Numbered from the stretch's first letter, positions 37,298-44,992 are shown. The stretch is 64,000 nt of DNA from Candidatus Izimoplasma sp. HR2 (GCA_000753575.1 JRFF01000007.1:1-64000); one strand, 5' to 3'. Made by a program: numbers and translations. Notes: generated from the letters alone by a model not told the origin.

Positions 37298-37807
37298 ATG
37301 AACGGATTAATAATCGCAACACTCGTATTCGGTGGAGGATCTGCTGTCGCAATGCAAAACGAAGAAATCAATGAAACAGTAACTAACGTTGTTACTCAGA
37401 CTGCATCTAAAGTACAAAATATGTTTAAGGGTGCTAACCCAGCTAGAATTACTGAAGAAGGACTTCCTTACCCAAGCGAAGAATACCTAGCTACATTAAC
37501 TGAAGATCAAGCGTTCCAAGTTGTATCAGCTATTGACGTTATTAACGCAAGTTATGACTGGGCTAATATGACTGATGAAGAAATCATGGTAGCTTTAGGT
37601 GAAATCAAACTAGAACTTCAAGCATTATACACAGAACTTGGAATTGAAGGACCTATTGTACAAACTCAACAACGTAGAGGACAAACTGAGGGTAGAGGAA
37701 AAGGCGGAGGAAGAATGAATGAAGATTTCATTCCAAACGGCGACGGTATACCTGATGAAGATTGTGACATAGATGAAACAGTTCCAACCGAAGACGACCA
37801 AGTTTAA
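37298..37807 (+). CDS. Small acidic protein, probably exported, unknown function
   Basis: 169 residues. A short hydrophobic N-terminus (about residues 2-18) ends in SAVAM, a plausible signal-peptidase site or a membrane anchor. The middle is helical (EEYLATLTEDQAFQVVSAI and EEIMVALGEIKLELQALY); then comes a basic Gly/Arg run (RRGQTEGRGKGGGR) and a strongly acidic tail (GDGIPDEDCDIDETVPTED), which could bind divalent metal. AAGGAGG precedes the ATG. The gene is visibly richer in G and C than its neighbours, consistent with high expression or transfer. No known family recognised. Confidence 0.7.
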   Translation: MNGLIIATLVFGGGSAVAMQNEEINETVTNVVTQTASKVQNMFKGANPARITEEGLPYPSEEYLATLTEDQAFQVVSAIDVINASYDWANMTDEEIMVALGEIKLELQALYTELGIEGPIVQTQQRRGQTEGRGKGGGRMNEDFIPNGDGIPDEDCDIDETVPTEDDQV

Positions 37808-37813
37808 TAAGAA

Positions 37814-37850
37814 CTAAAAAAGATTGTGAATTAATCACAATCTTTTTTTT
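37814..37850. terminator. Bidirectional terminator after the acidic-protein gene
   Basis: Stem AAAAGATTGTGA/TCACAATCTTTT with a 5-base loop, followed by T on the plus strand and preceded by A. Confidence 0.88.
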
Positions 37851-37851
37851 G

Positions 37852-38064
37852 TTATAATCTTCCTTGACGCTTAAAACATATCATATAAACTACAAGAACA
37901 ACTATCAATATTAATAGATGATAGATATTTCCAAATTCAATAATAAGATAGAATGCACCTACAGCTAATAAGAATGCAATTAAGGCAAAGTAAACTGTAG
38001 TCCATCTATATGCACCACAAAACGCTGCTTTAAAGAAATTACCAATCTTTTTAATTACAGTCAT
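37852..38064 (-). CDS. Very small two-helix membrane protein, unknown function
   Basis: 70 residues with two membrane helices (about 27-47 and 50-65) and a basic tail (FKRQGRL). GAGGGG lies just before ATG 38064; a start six codons earlier would overlap that site and the upstream gene. It follows the PH-like membrane protein gene directly, so the two form one unit. No family recognised. Confidence 0.6.
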   Translation of the reverse strand: MTVIKKIGNFFKAAFCGAYRWTTVYFALIAFLLAVGAFYLIIEFGNIYHLLILIVVLVVYMICFKRQGRL

Positions 38065-38078
38065 ATCTACCCCTCTTT

Positions 38079-38702
38079 TCATTTCAAATATTCAATATTT
38101 GATTTTAGTAAAAATATTCTATAGAACTTTTGTAATCTATTAAATGCTTCAAAGTACATTTCAGGTGGTAAGTTAACTTTAATACATTTTATTATTACAA
38201 CAAAATCTTTTAAAGTTATATCCAAAATTAATTTATTACCTTTAGGATCACTTATTCCTATATAGTTATATACCCAGTTAAATTCAACCTTATCAACATC
38301 TTCAAAACTCATACTTTGTTTTTTATTATTTAGATATACAACTGAAATATTTTTTTTAGTAACTACAATACTATTTCTTTTCATTGATGTGTATACATAA
38401 ACATAAAGAATTACTATTACCAAAATATTTACAATGAAAATAATAATACCAAAGTTATAAGCTAATCCTAAAAACGGCATAATAATCATTGGTGCAAAAT
38501 ACGCAGTCTTCTTCTCTTTTAAAATATATTCTTCTTTTACTTCCTTGATGCTAGATTCTAAGTTAAGAGCTGATTGAGCTACTAATATTAAGTAGATCAA
38601 TACTAATGTAATATCAAAGTAAACGTTAGTATAAAATAATATATCGAAACTTAGAATAAAGAATAAAATAGTTAAAACTATCATTACATATATATTCCTC
38701 AT
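38079..38702 (-). CDS. Membrane protein with bacterial PH-like domain
   Basis: 207 residues. Four hydrophobic helices lie in the first ~120 residues. The C-terminal part, starting near NSIVVTKKNISVVYLNNKK and running through MSFEDVDKVEFNW, reads like a bacterial pleckstrin-homology (bPH) beta-sandwich. Function unknown. TAGGAGG lies before ATG 38702; an upstream start lacks a site. A divergent gene at 38853 encodes a protein of similar design. Confidence 0.65.
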   Translation of the reverse strand: MRNIYVMIVLTILFFILSFDILFYTNVYFDITLVLIYLILVAQSALNLESSIKEVKEEYILKEKKTAYFAPMIIMPFLGLAYNFGIIIFIVNILVIVILYVYVYTSMKRNSIVVTKKNISVVYLNNKKQSMSFEDVDKVEFNWVYNYIGISDPKGNKLILDITLKDFVVIIKCIKVNLPPEMYFEAFNRLQKFYRIFLLKSNIEYLK

Positions 38703-38852
38703 AATATTACCTCCTATACTTCTCCTATCTACCTTAATTTTAATATGATTTAGTTTGAAAGTCAAAGTATAAACTAAAGTAAGTAATAATATTAATTAAA
38801 TATGTTATAATATCTAAGACAGTTAATATAAGAAAGATTATAGGTGAAATAA

Positions 38853-39296
38853 ATGAAAAAAGAATACTATAGTAAAAATGGACTTTGGTTAATAATAACT
38901 ACCGGGTTAATATACCTAGTAACAATTTATTTTATGTTAGATGAATCAATAGATACCATTGCTGAATATTTACCATTTATAGGAATATTAGGGCTAAACA
39001 GTGCTATGTTATTACTATATGGGAGAGAGTTATTCTCAAAGAAACCTTTACTTATTTTAGAAGAAGACAAGATGACTATTCGTGGGATGCTTAAAACACA
39101 TATAGTCAATTATGAAGATATACAAAAAATACAAAGAACATATAATGGTAGTAAAAAGCATAAACAAGTAAATAGAATAGGTGTTAAGTTAAAAGATATT
39201 GAAAAACCTATTTATATAGTTATTCAGTCTATTGATTATGATCCTGAGAAATTATTTAAAGATATAACTCAATTTGCATATAAGAAAAGAAGCTAG
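38853..39296 (+). CDS. Two-helix membrane protein with PH-like domain
   Basis: 147 residues: two membrane helices (about 10-30 and 40-58), then a short PH-like domain (KPLLILEEDKMTIRG, then VNYEDIQKIQRTYNG). It resembles the divergent 207-residue protein in design, suggesting a functional pair. TATAAT at 38806-38811 is a likely -10; TAGGTGAAATAA precedes the ATG. Role unknown. Confidence 0.65.
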   Translation: MKKEYYSKNGLWLIITTGLIYLVTIYFMLDESIDTIAEYLPFIGILGLNSAMLLLYGRELFSKKPLLILEEDKMTIRGMLKTHIVNYEDIQKIQRTYNGSKKHKQVNRIGVKLKDIEKPIYIVIQSIDYDPEKLFKDITQFAYKKRS

Positions 39297-39332
39297 AAGG
39301 AAAGTATAACCTTAAAACAGACACAAAAAAGA

Positions 39333-39372
39333 AAAGAGTCATACTAGATGAGAATCTAGTATGACTTTTTGA
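39333..39372. terminator. Bidirectional terminator
   Basis: Perfect stem AGTCATACTAGAT/ATCTAGTATGACT with a 4-base loop, A before and T after, between convergent genes. Confidence 0.92.
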
Positions 39373-39410
39373 TATACTTAGAATAAAAGAAAGGAATGAG
39401 AAGATTATCT

Positions 39411-39950
39411 TCATTTAGATGGTATTTCAAAAACTATTTCAATTTCATCTCCACTACTATGAAGATTAATAATGAGATTGTCATCTTCGATATAATAATC
39501 ACATAACAAAGCATGGTTCTGTCTACAAGATGCAAATTCTTTAGAGAGTCCATAGTTATCTTTATAATAAAACTTTATTTCCCCTGAAATAAGGTTCTTA
39601 TTATCAATTACGAGAATCTTATGATTACTCTCCTCATAAAAATAACTAGTAGTAACACTATTAAATTCTGACTTTATACTAAGACCTATATAAGTACCTA
39701 AAATAACCAAAAAGATTATTAAGTAGTAGGTTCTATATAAAATAGTAAAATATAGAATTTCAATAAAAATAATTATTAAAAATAAAAGCCATACTATCAT
39801 AAGTAAAGATATAGTTGTGTTTCCTTGAATCCATAAAATATATTCATTATTTCTCCCATAATTCAAACCAAATAATAGTATTAATAAGAATACAGGAGGT
39901 ATTGTGTATCTATTCACAAGTATCATATCCCTTCTTATAGATTCTATCAT
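39411..39950 (-). CDS. Membrane protein of unknown function
   Basis: About 170-179 residues: three membrane helices in the first ~95, then a beta-rich extracytoplasmic part with two Cys (ASCRQNHALLCDYY). The start is uncertain. The ATG at 39950 has no site and overlaps the upstream terminator; AAGGGAT at about 39930 would better serve ATG 39926 or the GTG at 39917. No family recognised. Confidence 0.55.
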   Translation of the reverse strand: MIESIRRDMILVNRYTIPPVFLLILLFGLNYGRNNEYILWIQGNTTISLLMIVWLLFLIIIFIEILYFTILYRTYYLIIFLVILGTYIGLSIKSEFNSVTTSYFYEESNHKILVIDNKNLISGEIKFYYKDNYGLSKEFASCRQNHALLCDYYIEDDNLIINLHSSGDEIEIVFEIPSK

Positions 39951-39952
39951 AA

Positions 39953-39980
39953 AAAAAGAAGTCAGTAAATGACTTCTAAA
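39953..39980 (-). terminator. Terminator of the 144-residue membrane-protein gene
   Basis: Stem AGAAGTCA/TGACTTCT with a 5-base loop and seven T on the minus strand. Confidence 0.85.
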
Positions 39981-39988
39981 TTGTACTA

Positions 39989-40015
39989 ACGGTGTTGGAG
40001 ACCTTTAATGCAAAT
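39989..40015 (-). pseudogene. Fragment of tRNA-Trp (anticodon arm)
   Basis: Fifteen bases (ACGGTGTTGGAGACC, 39989-40003) are identical, in the same orientation, to the anticodon arm of the intact tRNA-Trp at 40638-40652, and weaker similarity continues about 12 bases to the right. No tRNA can fold here. The two copies flank a 144-residue membrane-protein gene. Confidence 0.6.
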
Positions 40016-40016
40016 C

Positions 40017-40451
40017 CTAATCTCTAGATATAACAAATAAATATAATAAAAAAATATGATAAAGATATATTATTCCTAATAATTCAGATATATCTACATT
40101 TTCTATATACAGTCCAAATAAATAGCCAATACCATAATTTATGAACAATGCAATAACTCCAAAAGTAATTATAAATGGAACACTTAAAGCTATTGATTTC
40201 TTTAATATATCAACAGTAAAAGAATCTGATTGTTCAAACTTAATTGTTCGTAATATTCCTAACATAAAAGCTGGAAGTATAAACGAAGTTATAATAACTA
40301 ATCCAATTAAAATATTTAAATAATTTTCATCAAACCTATCTTGAAATATTCTAGATAATGAAATTGGTGTTGCAATGCAAAATAATAAAACTATAAAAAA
40401 TAGTGTATTTAATTTAGTATAAAACTTTTTGTGAGCTTCTGTCAGGCTCAT
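40017..40451 (-). CDS. Four-helix membrane protein of unknown function
   Basis: 144 residues, almost entirely hydrophobic, with four predicted helices (about 18-36, 46-65, 85-110, 122-140). GGAAGAGAGATGATATT precedes the ATG. The gene sits between a tRNA-Trp fragment and the intact tRNA-Trp and could have arrived with an inserted segment. No family recognised. Confidence 0.6.
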   Translation of the reverse strand: MSLTEAHKKFYTKLNTLFFIVLLFCIATPISLSRIFQDRFDENYLNILIGLVIITSFILPAFMLGILRTIKFEQSDSFTVDILKKSIALSVPFIITFGVIALFINYGIGYLFGLYIENVDISELLGIIYLYHIFLLYLFVISRD

Positions 40452-40552
40452 AATATCATCTCTCTTCCGTTACATATTTTAACATATAAACAGAAGAGAG
40501 TAAATACACCTTTCTATAGGTCCAATAAACTGGGGTGCACCTTTTTCACGCA

Positions 40553-40598
40553 AATAAAAAAAACAACTAAATACCATATATGGCTTAGTTGTTTTATC
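40553..40598 (-). terminator. Terminator of the Tyr-Trp tRNA unit
   Basis: Stem AAAACAACTAA/TTAGTTGTTTT with a 14-base AT-rich loop and a T run on the minus strand, just after tRNA-Trp. Confidence 0.85.
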
Positions 40599-40604
40599 TT
40601 TTAA

Positions 40605-40679
40605 ATGGCAGGGGCGTACGGGATCGAACCGTAGTAGACGGTGTTGGAGACCGTTGCATAACCATTTTGCTACGCCCCT
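40605..40679 (-). tRNA. tRNA-Trp (anticodon CCA)
   Basis: Acceptor AGGGGCG pairs with CGCCCCT; anticodon loop CTCCAAC in stem ACGGT/ACCGT gives CCA. CCA end encoded. It reads UGG only, in line with UGA as stop. Confidence 0.96.
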
Positions 40680-40686
40680 GTGTTAA

Positions 40687-40770
40687 TGGTGGAGGGGGAC
40701 GGATTCGAACCGCCGAACCCTAAGGAACAGAGTTACAGTCTGTCGCGTTTAGCCTCTTCGCTACCCCTCC
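40687..40770 (-). tRNA. tRNA-Tyr (anticodon GUA)
   Basis: Acceptor GGAGGGG pairs with the 3' strand; anticodon loop CTGTAAC gives GUA; long variable arm (CTTAGGGTTCG region) as in bacterial tRNA-Tyr; CCA encoded. First of the two-tRNA unit. Confidence 0.96.
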
Positions 40771-40813
40771 AACAAGGTGGCTAATTAATCCTTACTTTCT
40801 TTAGCGCTATTAT

Positions 40814-40842
40814 ATTATAGCAAAGCCCTTTTTAAAAAGCAA
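40814..40842 (-). promoter_or_regulatory. Promoter of the Tyr-Trp tRNA unit
   Basis: -35 TTGCTT (40837-40842), 17-base spacer, -10 TATAAT (40814-40819). Confidence 0.8.
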
Positions 40843-40865
40843 CATAAAAGAACAAAAGATATGGG

Positions 40866-40894
40866 TTGACAAAACTATGTTAAAATCATATATT
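40866..40894 (+). promoter_or_regulatory. Promoter of the AhpD-like gene
   Basis: -35 TTGACA (40866-40871), 17-base spacer, -10 TATATT (40889-40894), divergent from the tRNA promoter. Confidence 0.85.
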
Positions 40895-40930
40895 TAAAAT
40901 ACTGAGTAACTAACTAACGGAGTGATATTA

Positions 40931-41500
40931 ATGGAATATAAATATAATAAAAGACTTTTTAGCTTTCTAGAGTTTATTAAGATCTTAGATTTATCAACTT
41001 ATTCAATTGTAAAACATAGAAAAGATCTTAAACTAATAAGTAAAAGCTTTAGAAGTAACATCATGCTTTCAGTAACTGAAGTTAACGGATGTTTCTACTG
41101 TTCTTACTATCATACAAAAATAGCTTATGAAACAGGAATTACTGAAGATGAACTAGAAAGTTTACTTTCAGGGAATCTTAAAGTTGTTAAAAAAGAAGAG
41201 CACCTTGCATTACTATTTGCACAACACTACGCTGATGTAGAAGGAAAATATGATAAAGGAATGTATAAAAAAGTAATTGAAATATATGGAGATATTATTG
41301 CTAAAGGAATACTATCAAACATTAGATTAATAATGATGGGTAATGCTTATGGTATAGCTGCTAACTGTTTTAAACTTAGATTATCTTTTAAAAAAGTTAA
41401 AGGTAGTAAACTAATAAATGAGTTATTGATATTACTAGGTATTGGATTATTTTTACCATTACTACTTATTAAAAATGTATTTACTAAATTAAGAGATTAA
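40931..41500 (+). CDS. AhpD/carboxymuconolactone-decarboxylase-family protein
   Basis: 189 residues. The core has the AhpD-type redox motif: CFYCSYYHTKIA (C-x2-C then His three residues later), preceded by SVTEVNG with the conserved Glu. Such proteins act as thiol peroxidases or reductase partners. A C-terminal hydrophobic helix (about 165-182) suggests membrane attachment, which is not usual in the family. ATG 40931 follows GGAGTGAT; the GTG three codons earlier is in that site. Confidence 0.85.
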   Translation: MEYKYNKRLFSFLEFIKILDLSTYSIVKHRKDLKLISKSFRSNIMLSVTEVNGCFYCSYYHTKIAYETGITEDELESLLSGNLKVVKKEEHLALLFAQHYADVEGKYDKGMYKKVIEIYGDIIAKGILSNIRLIMMGNAYGIAANCFKLRLSFKKVKGSKLINELLILLGIGLFLPLLLIKNVFTKLRD

Positions 41501-41535
41501 AAAATGATGATTCAAATTGAATCATCATTTTTATT
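41501..41535. terminator. Bidirectional terminator between the AhpD-like gene and copA
   Basis: Stem ATGATGATTCAA/TTGAATCATCAT (near-perfect palindrome) with A before and T after, between convergent genes. Confidence 0.9.
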
Positions 41536-41537
41536 TA

Positions 41538-41729
41538 TTATAATTTAACTGTATATCCTTTTGCTTCAATGATACTAACCACTTCTTTAATATCTTTTCC
41601 TTTTAAATCAAGTTCAACAGTGCGATCATCTAAGTTAATGTCTACATTATCAAAGCCTTTTTCACCTAATGCTTTTTTAATAGTCATTTCACAATGTCCA
41701 CATGTCATATCAGTAACGTTTACTTTCAT
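41538..41729 (-). CDS. copZ: Nested in-frame copper chaperone CopZ, from an internal start in copA
   Basis: 63 residues, starting MKVNVTDMTCGHCEMT, a complete CopZ-like heavy-metal domain with the CxxC metal site. The ATG at 41729 is preceded by AAAGGAGGTG at a proper distance, inside the copA frame; the site is translated as the linker KGG-V-H. Such a strong site is unlikely by chance at exactly a domain boundary. The simplest reading is that one mRNA gives both fused CopA-CopZ and free chaperone. The alternative is a recent fusion of two genes with a leftover site. Confidence 0.7.
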   Translation of the reverse strand: MKVNVTDMTCGHCEMTIKKALGEKGFDNVDINLDDRTVELDLKGKDIKEVVSIIEAKGYTVKL

Positions 41730-43961
41730 ATGTACACCTCCTTTATCTTCTTTAGTATCTAATGCTGTATCTTGTACTTCACTTGTAAATTCTGGTAATT
41801 TATATGTTTTTAATCTTAATGCATTTAATACAACCATAATAGAACTGAATGCCATAGCTGACGCTGCTAGTACCATTGATAATCTTCCTGTTGCTGCTAG
41901 TGGTATTGCTACTAAATTGTATGAGAATGCCCAGAAGAAGTTTTGATAGATATTTCTTAAAGTTGCTTTTGACATATCTATTGCTTTAATTACTAATCCT
42001 AAATCATGACTCATTAATGTAACATCACTTGAATCAATCGCAATATCAGTTCCATTACCCATAGCAAATCCAATATCTGCGAGTTTTAATGCAGGTGCAT
42101 CATTTATACCGTCACCCACAAATGCTATAACTATTCCTTCTTTTTGAATATCAGATATAATCTTTGCTTTTTCATGTGGTAGCACTTCTGAATACACTTT
42201 AGTTATACCTAACTCTTTCGCAATTGCGTTAGCTACAACACTATTATCTCCCGTAATCATATAAGGCTCTAAGTTACGTTTTTTCATTTCAGTAATAACT
42301 TTAAGTGATGTATCTTTTATTTCATCTCTAACAGCATATAATGCTTCTACTTTATTATTTACTATAACGAAGTTTGTTGTTTTAGCTTCGTTTAATAATT
42401 TATTATAATCAACTTCAAATTCTTTATAATCAAGTTTTAAATCTTTTAGTATTTTAACTGATCCTATATATACTAAATCATTATTAATATTCGCTTTTAT
42501 ACCTTTTCCTTCTAGTGTTTCAAAGTTTGATACTTTTAATATTTTAGCGTTATTCTCTTCACCATATTCTTTTACTGCCTGGCTAATAGGGTGAGTTGAT
42601 TCACGTTCTATACTATAAACTATATCTAATACATTTTCATTACCTACAAAGTTAGTAACTATTGGTTTCCCAATAGTGAGTGTTCCTGTTTTATCAAAAG
42701 CTATTGCTTCTATTTTATTAGCTAGTTCAAAGAACTCTCCACCTTTATATAATATATGGTTTTGTGCAGCTTTTCCGTTACCTACTAATATACTTGTAGG
42801 AGTTGCAAGGCCTAAGGCACATGGACAACTAATTACTAAAATAGCAACTGTTGTTGTAAAACTAAATGTGAATAAGTCTCCTAATATAAAGTAATGAACT
42901 AAGAAGTTAATTACTGCGACTGAGACTACGATAGGTACAAAGTATGAAGCTATCTTATCCGCAGTTCTTTGGATAGGTGGTTTCTCAGCACTTGTTTCTT
43001 CTACTGTACTAATAATTTGAGAAAGCATTGTGTCACTACCTATTTTAGTTGCTTCTATTATTAGTTTTTCTCTACTGTTTATAGTTGCCCCTATTACTGA
43101 AGATCCTTTTAGTTTCTTAATAGGAATTGATTCACCAGTAATCATTGATTCATCTACATAACTAGTTCCTTCAATAACGACTCCGTCAACTGGGATTTTT
43201 TCATTAGCTAGAACTACAATGTAATCTCCTAAGAATACTTCATCAATATCTATCATTGATTCAATACCGTCTTTTAGAACTCTTGCTTCTTTAGCCCCTA
43301 AGTTAATAAGTTCAACCAGAGCGTCAGTGGTTCTTTCTTTTGCTATATGTTCAATGTAGTTACCAATAAGTACCATTGAAATAATTAATGCACTTATTTC
43401 AAAGTAATACATTGGATGCATTACAGCATCTCCAAATAACTGAACTGAAAGTAAATACATACTATATAGATAAGCACTTGTAGTACCCATTACCACTAGT
43501 ATATCCATACCAAGTACTTTCTTCTTAATACTCTTATAAGCAGCGATATAAAATCTTTTACCTATATAAAACTGAACTACTCCTGATACTATTAACTGGA
43601 ATATTCCATCTTTTAAAAGCTCTGGGACATAAACAAAATCAAACCAAGTTAGATGTCCAAACATTGCCCATAGTAATGGAATACTGAAGAATACAGATAT
43701 ATATATTTCTTTTCTTAGTTTAAGTCTTAGTCTTTTATTATCTTCTAAAGACTCTTCTAAGATAGGTTCATAACCTATTTGTTTTACAATATCTGCGATA
43801 GATACTAGATTATAAACTGAATCATCATATTCAAATAATACTTTTCCTGCCCCTACATTTACTTTAGCTGATATACTATCATAGTTATCAAAAGTATTTG
43901 TAATTGTTTTAGCACACATTGCACAAGTCATCCCATCAACTCTCATTGATTTCTTGATCAT
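41538..43961 (-). CDS. copA: Copper-exporting P1B-type ATPase with N- and C-terminal heavy-metal domains
   Basis: 807 residues. N-terminal HMA domain (DGMTCAMCAKTIT), eight membrane helices with the Cu(I) motif CPC in ISCPCALGLATP, the phosphorylation motif AFDKTGTLTIGK, ESTHPISQAVKE (HP motif), and GDGINDAPALKLAD. It pumps Cu(I) out of the cytoplasm. Unusually, after the last helices there is a second HMA domain (VTDMTCGHCEMTIKKAL) joined through residues encoded by a perfect ribosome binding site, so a free CopZ may also be made. The ATG shares a TAATG junction with the arsR stop. Confidence 0.96.
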   Translation of the reverse strand: MIKKSMRVDGMTCAMCAKTITNTFDNYDSISAKVNVGAGKVLFEYDDSVYNLVSIADIVKQIGYEPILEESLEDNKRLRLKLRKEIYISVFFSIPLLWAMFGHLTWFDFVYVPELLKDGIFQLIVSGVVQFYIGKRFYIAAYKSIKKKVLGMDILVVMGTTSAYLYSMYLLSVQLFGDAVMHPMYYFEISALIISMVLIGNYIEHIAKERTTDALVELINLGAKEARVLKDGIESMIDIDEVFLGDYIVVLANEKIPVDGVVIEGTSYVDESMITGESIPIKKLKGSSVIGATINSREKLIIEATKIGSDTMLSQIISTVEETSAEKPPIQRTADKIASYFVPIVVSVAVINFLVHYFILGDLFTFSFTTTVAILVISCPCALGLATPTSILVGNGKAAQNHILYKGGEFFELANKIEAIAFDKTGTLTIGKPIVTNFVGNENVLDIVYSIERESTHPISQAVKEYGEENNAKILKVSNFETLEGKGIKANINNDLVYIGSVKILKDLKLDYKEFEVDYNKLLNEAKTTNFVIVNNKVEALYAVRDEIKDTSLKVITEMKKRNLEPYMITGDNSVVANAIAKELGITKVYSEVLPHEKAKIISDIQKEGIVIAFVGDGINDAPALKLADIGFAMGNGTDIAIDSSDVTLMSHDLGLVIKAIDMSKATLRNIYQNFFWAFSYNLVAIPLAATGRLSMVLAASAMAFSSIMVVLNALRLKTYKLPEFTSEVQDTALDTKEDKGGVHMKVNVTDMTCGHCEMTIKKALGEKGFDNVDINLDDRTVELDLKGKDIKEVVSIIEAKGYTVKL

Positions 43962-44329
43962 TATTTTGCCTCATTTCTAAACGCGTGACAAACATAAACG
44001 TTGTCATCTTTTACATCTTCATGTTTTAGATACTCTTTGTAATCATTTATTAATACTCCTTCAACATTTACTAAATCCTTAATGTGAAGAATTAAATTAA
44101 TGTTACTTTTAAAATCTTTAGTTAGTGAATAGAAACCACGTTGCTTCTCTCTTCTAACTTCAACTATACCTACATCCTTCAAACTAATTAAGTTCTTTGA
44201 AATGTTTACTTGTTTAATTAAAGTAATCTCTTCAAGTTCACATACACAAAGCTCTCCATTTAAAAGTAGGCTTATAAGCCTTAGTTTTGTAGGATTACTA
44301 ATACTTTTTAAATATTCTAGACTCTTCAT
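43961..44329 (-). CDS. ArsR/SmtB-family metal-sensing repressor
   Basis: 122 residues with a winged helix-turn-helix. The segment GELCVCELEEI matches the alpha-3 Cys site (CVC) that binds thiol-loving metals such as As(III), Cu(I) or Cd(II); another Cys is in YVCHAF. Being coupled to copA by TAATG, it probably senses Cu(I) and represses this unit; the usual copper sensors CsoR and CopY are not seen. AAGGAGG precedes the ATG. Confidence 0.9.
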   Translation of the reverse strand: MKSLEYLKSISNPTKLRLISLLLNGELCVCELEEITLIKQVNISKNLISLKDVGIVEVRREKQRGFYSLTKDFKSNINLILHIKDLVNVEGVLINDYKEYLKHEDVKDDNVYVCHAFRNEAK

Positions 44330-44354
44330 ATATAGTCCCTCCTTAGGTAGTTTT

Positions 44355-44383
44355 ATATTACTACTTCGTTATATTCCGTACAA
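44355..44383 (-). promoter_or_regulatory. Promoter of the arsR-copA operon
   Basis: -35 TTGTAC (44378-44383), 17-base spacer, -10 TAATAT (44355-44360), 25 bases before the ATG. Confidence 0.75.
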
Positions 44384-44431
44384 GGCATATACAAAGAATT
44401 ATAAATACGAATTTGTTTTATAATGTAGTGC

Positions 44432-44460
44432 TTGACATTACATAAATTAGTTTGTATACT
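44432..44460 (+). promoter_or_regulatory. Promoter of the ferredoxin-thioredoxin unit
   Basis: -35 TTGACA (44432-44437), 17-base spacer, -10 TATACT (44455-44460). Short inverted arms ATGTA/TACAT flank the -35 (44423-44443), possibly a regulator site shared with the divergent arsR promoter. Confidence 0.85.
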
Positions 44461-44483
44461 ATCTATCTAATTGAGGTGTTATT

Positions 44484-44678
44484 ATGTCATTGACAATTGA
44501 AGTAATAAAAGAAAAGTGTGTAGGATGCGGAAGATGTGTTAGAGTATGTAAAACAGGAACCCTTAAAATGGACAGAACTACAGGTTTAGTTTATAATACA
44601 GGAGAAGCTTGTGATAACTGTTGGGACTGTATATATGCATGTCCAACTAAAGCTTTAGATATAATGGAGGCAGAATAA
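44484..44678 (+). CDS. 2[4Fe-4S] ferredoxin-like protein
   Basis: 64 residues with two cluster motifs: CVGCGRCVRVC and CDNCWDCIYACP. An electron carrier for redox enzymes. GAGGTG precedes the ATG. Its stop overlaps the thioredoxin-like gene start (TAATG), so the pair probably works together. It is divergent from arsR-copA. Confidence 0.92.
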   Translation: MSLTIEVIKEKCVGCGRCVRVCKTGTLKMDRTTGLVYNTGEACDNCWDCIYACPTKALDIMEAE

Positions 44679-44992
44679 TGGTAAATGTAATTGAAAAATA
44701 TAGTGATGTTGAAAAAGTAATTAATAAAGAATTAGTAATGGTAATAGCTAAAACACATACATGTTATAGCTGTAATTCTATTGCTAGTATATTAGATAAT
44801 AGTATGAATCACTTTGATAAGATTGATAAATATAATATCTATGTAGATGATATTGATCAGTTTAGAGGAGAGTACTTAATATTTAGTGTTCCTACTGTAT
44901 TAATATTTAGTGAAGGAAAAGAATTATTAAGACAATCAAGATATTTTGATTATGCTAAAATTGATCGTTTGATCGAAATGTTTACAAATTAA
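44678..44992 (+). CDS. Thioredoxin-like protein (CxxC)
   Basis: 104 residues, thioredoxin fold. The redox motif is CYSC in AKTHTCYSCNSIA, not the usual CGPC, and the cis-Pro is in FSVPTVLIF. Being coupled to the ferredoxin gene suggests it may receive electrons from a ferredoxin-linked reductase; its target is unknown. AATGGAGG lies in the end of the ferredoxin gene. Confidence 0.85.
   Translation: MVNVIEKYSDVEKVINKELVMVIAKTHTCYSCNSIASILDNSMNHFDKIDKYNIYVDDIDQFRGEYLIFSVPTVLIFSEGKELLRQSRYFDYAKIDRLIEMFTN

Noticed and set aside
40501-40560. Repeated AGGTG words and GGTGCACC before the 144-residue protein gene, considered as a riboswitch
   Set aside because: No conserved aptamer pattern and no terminator; only short repeats.
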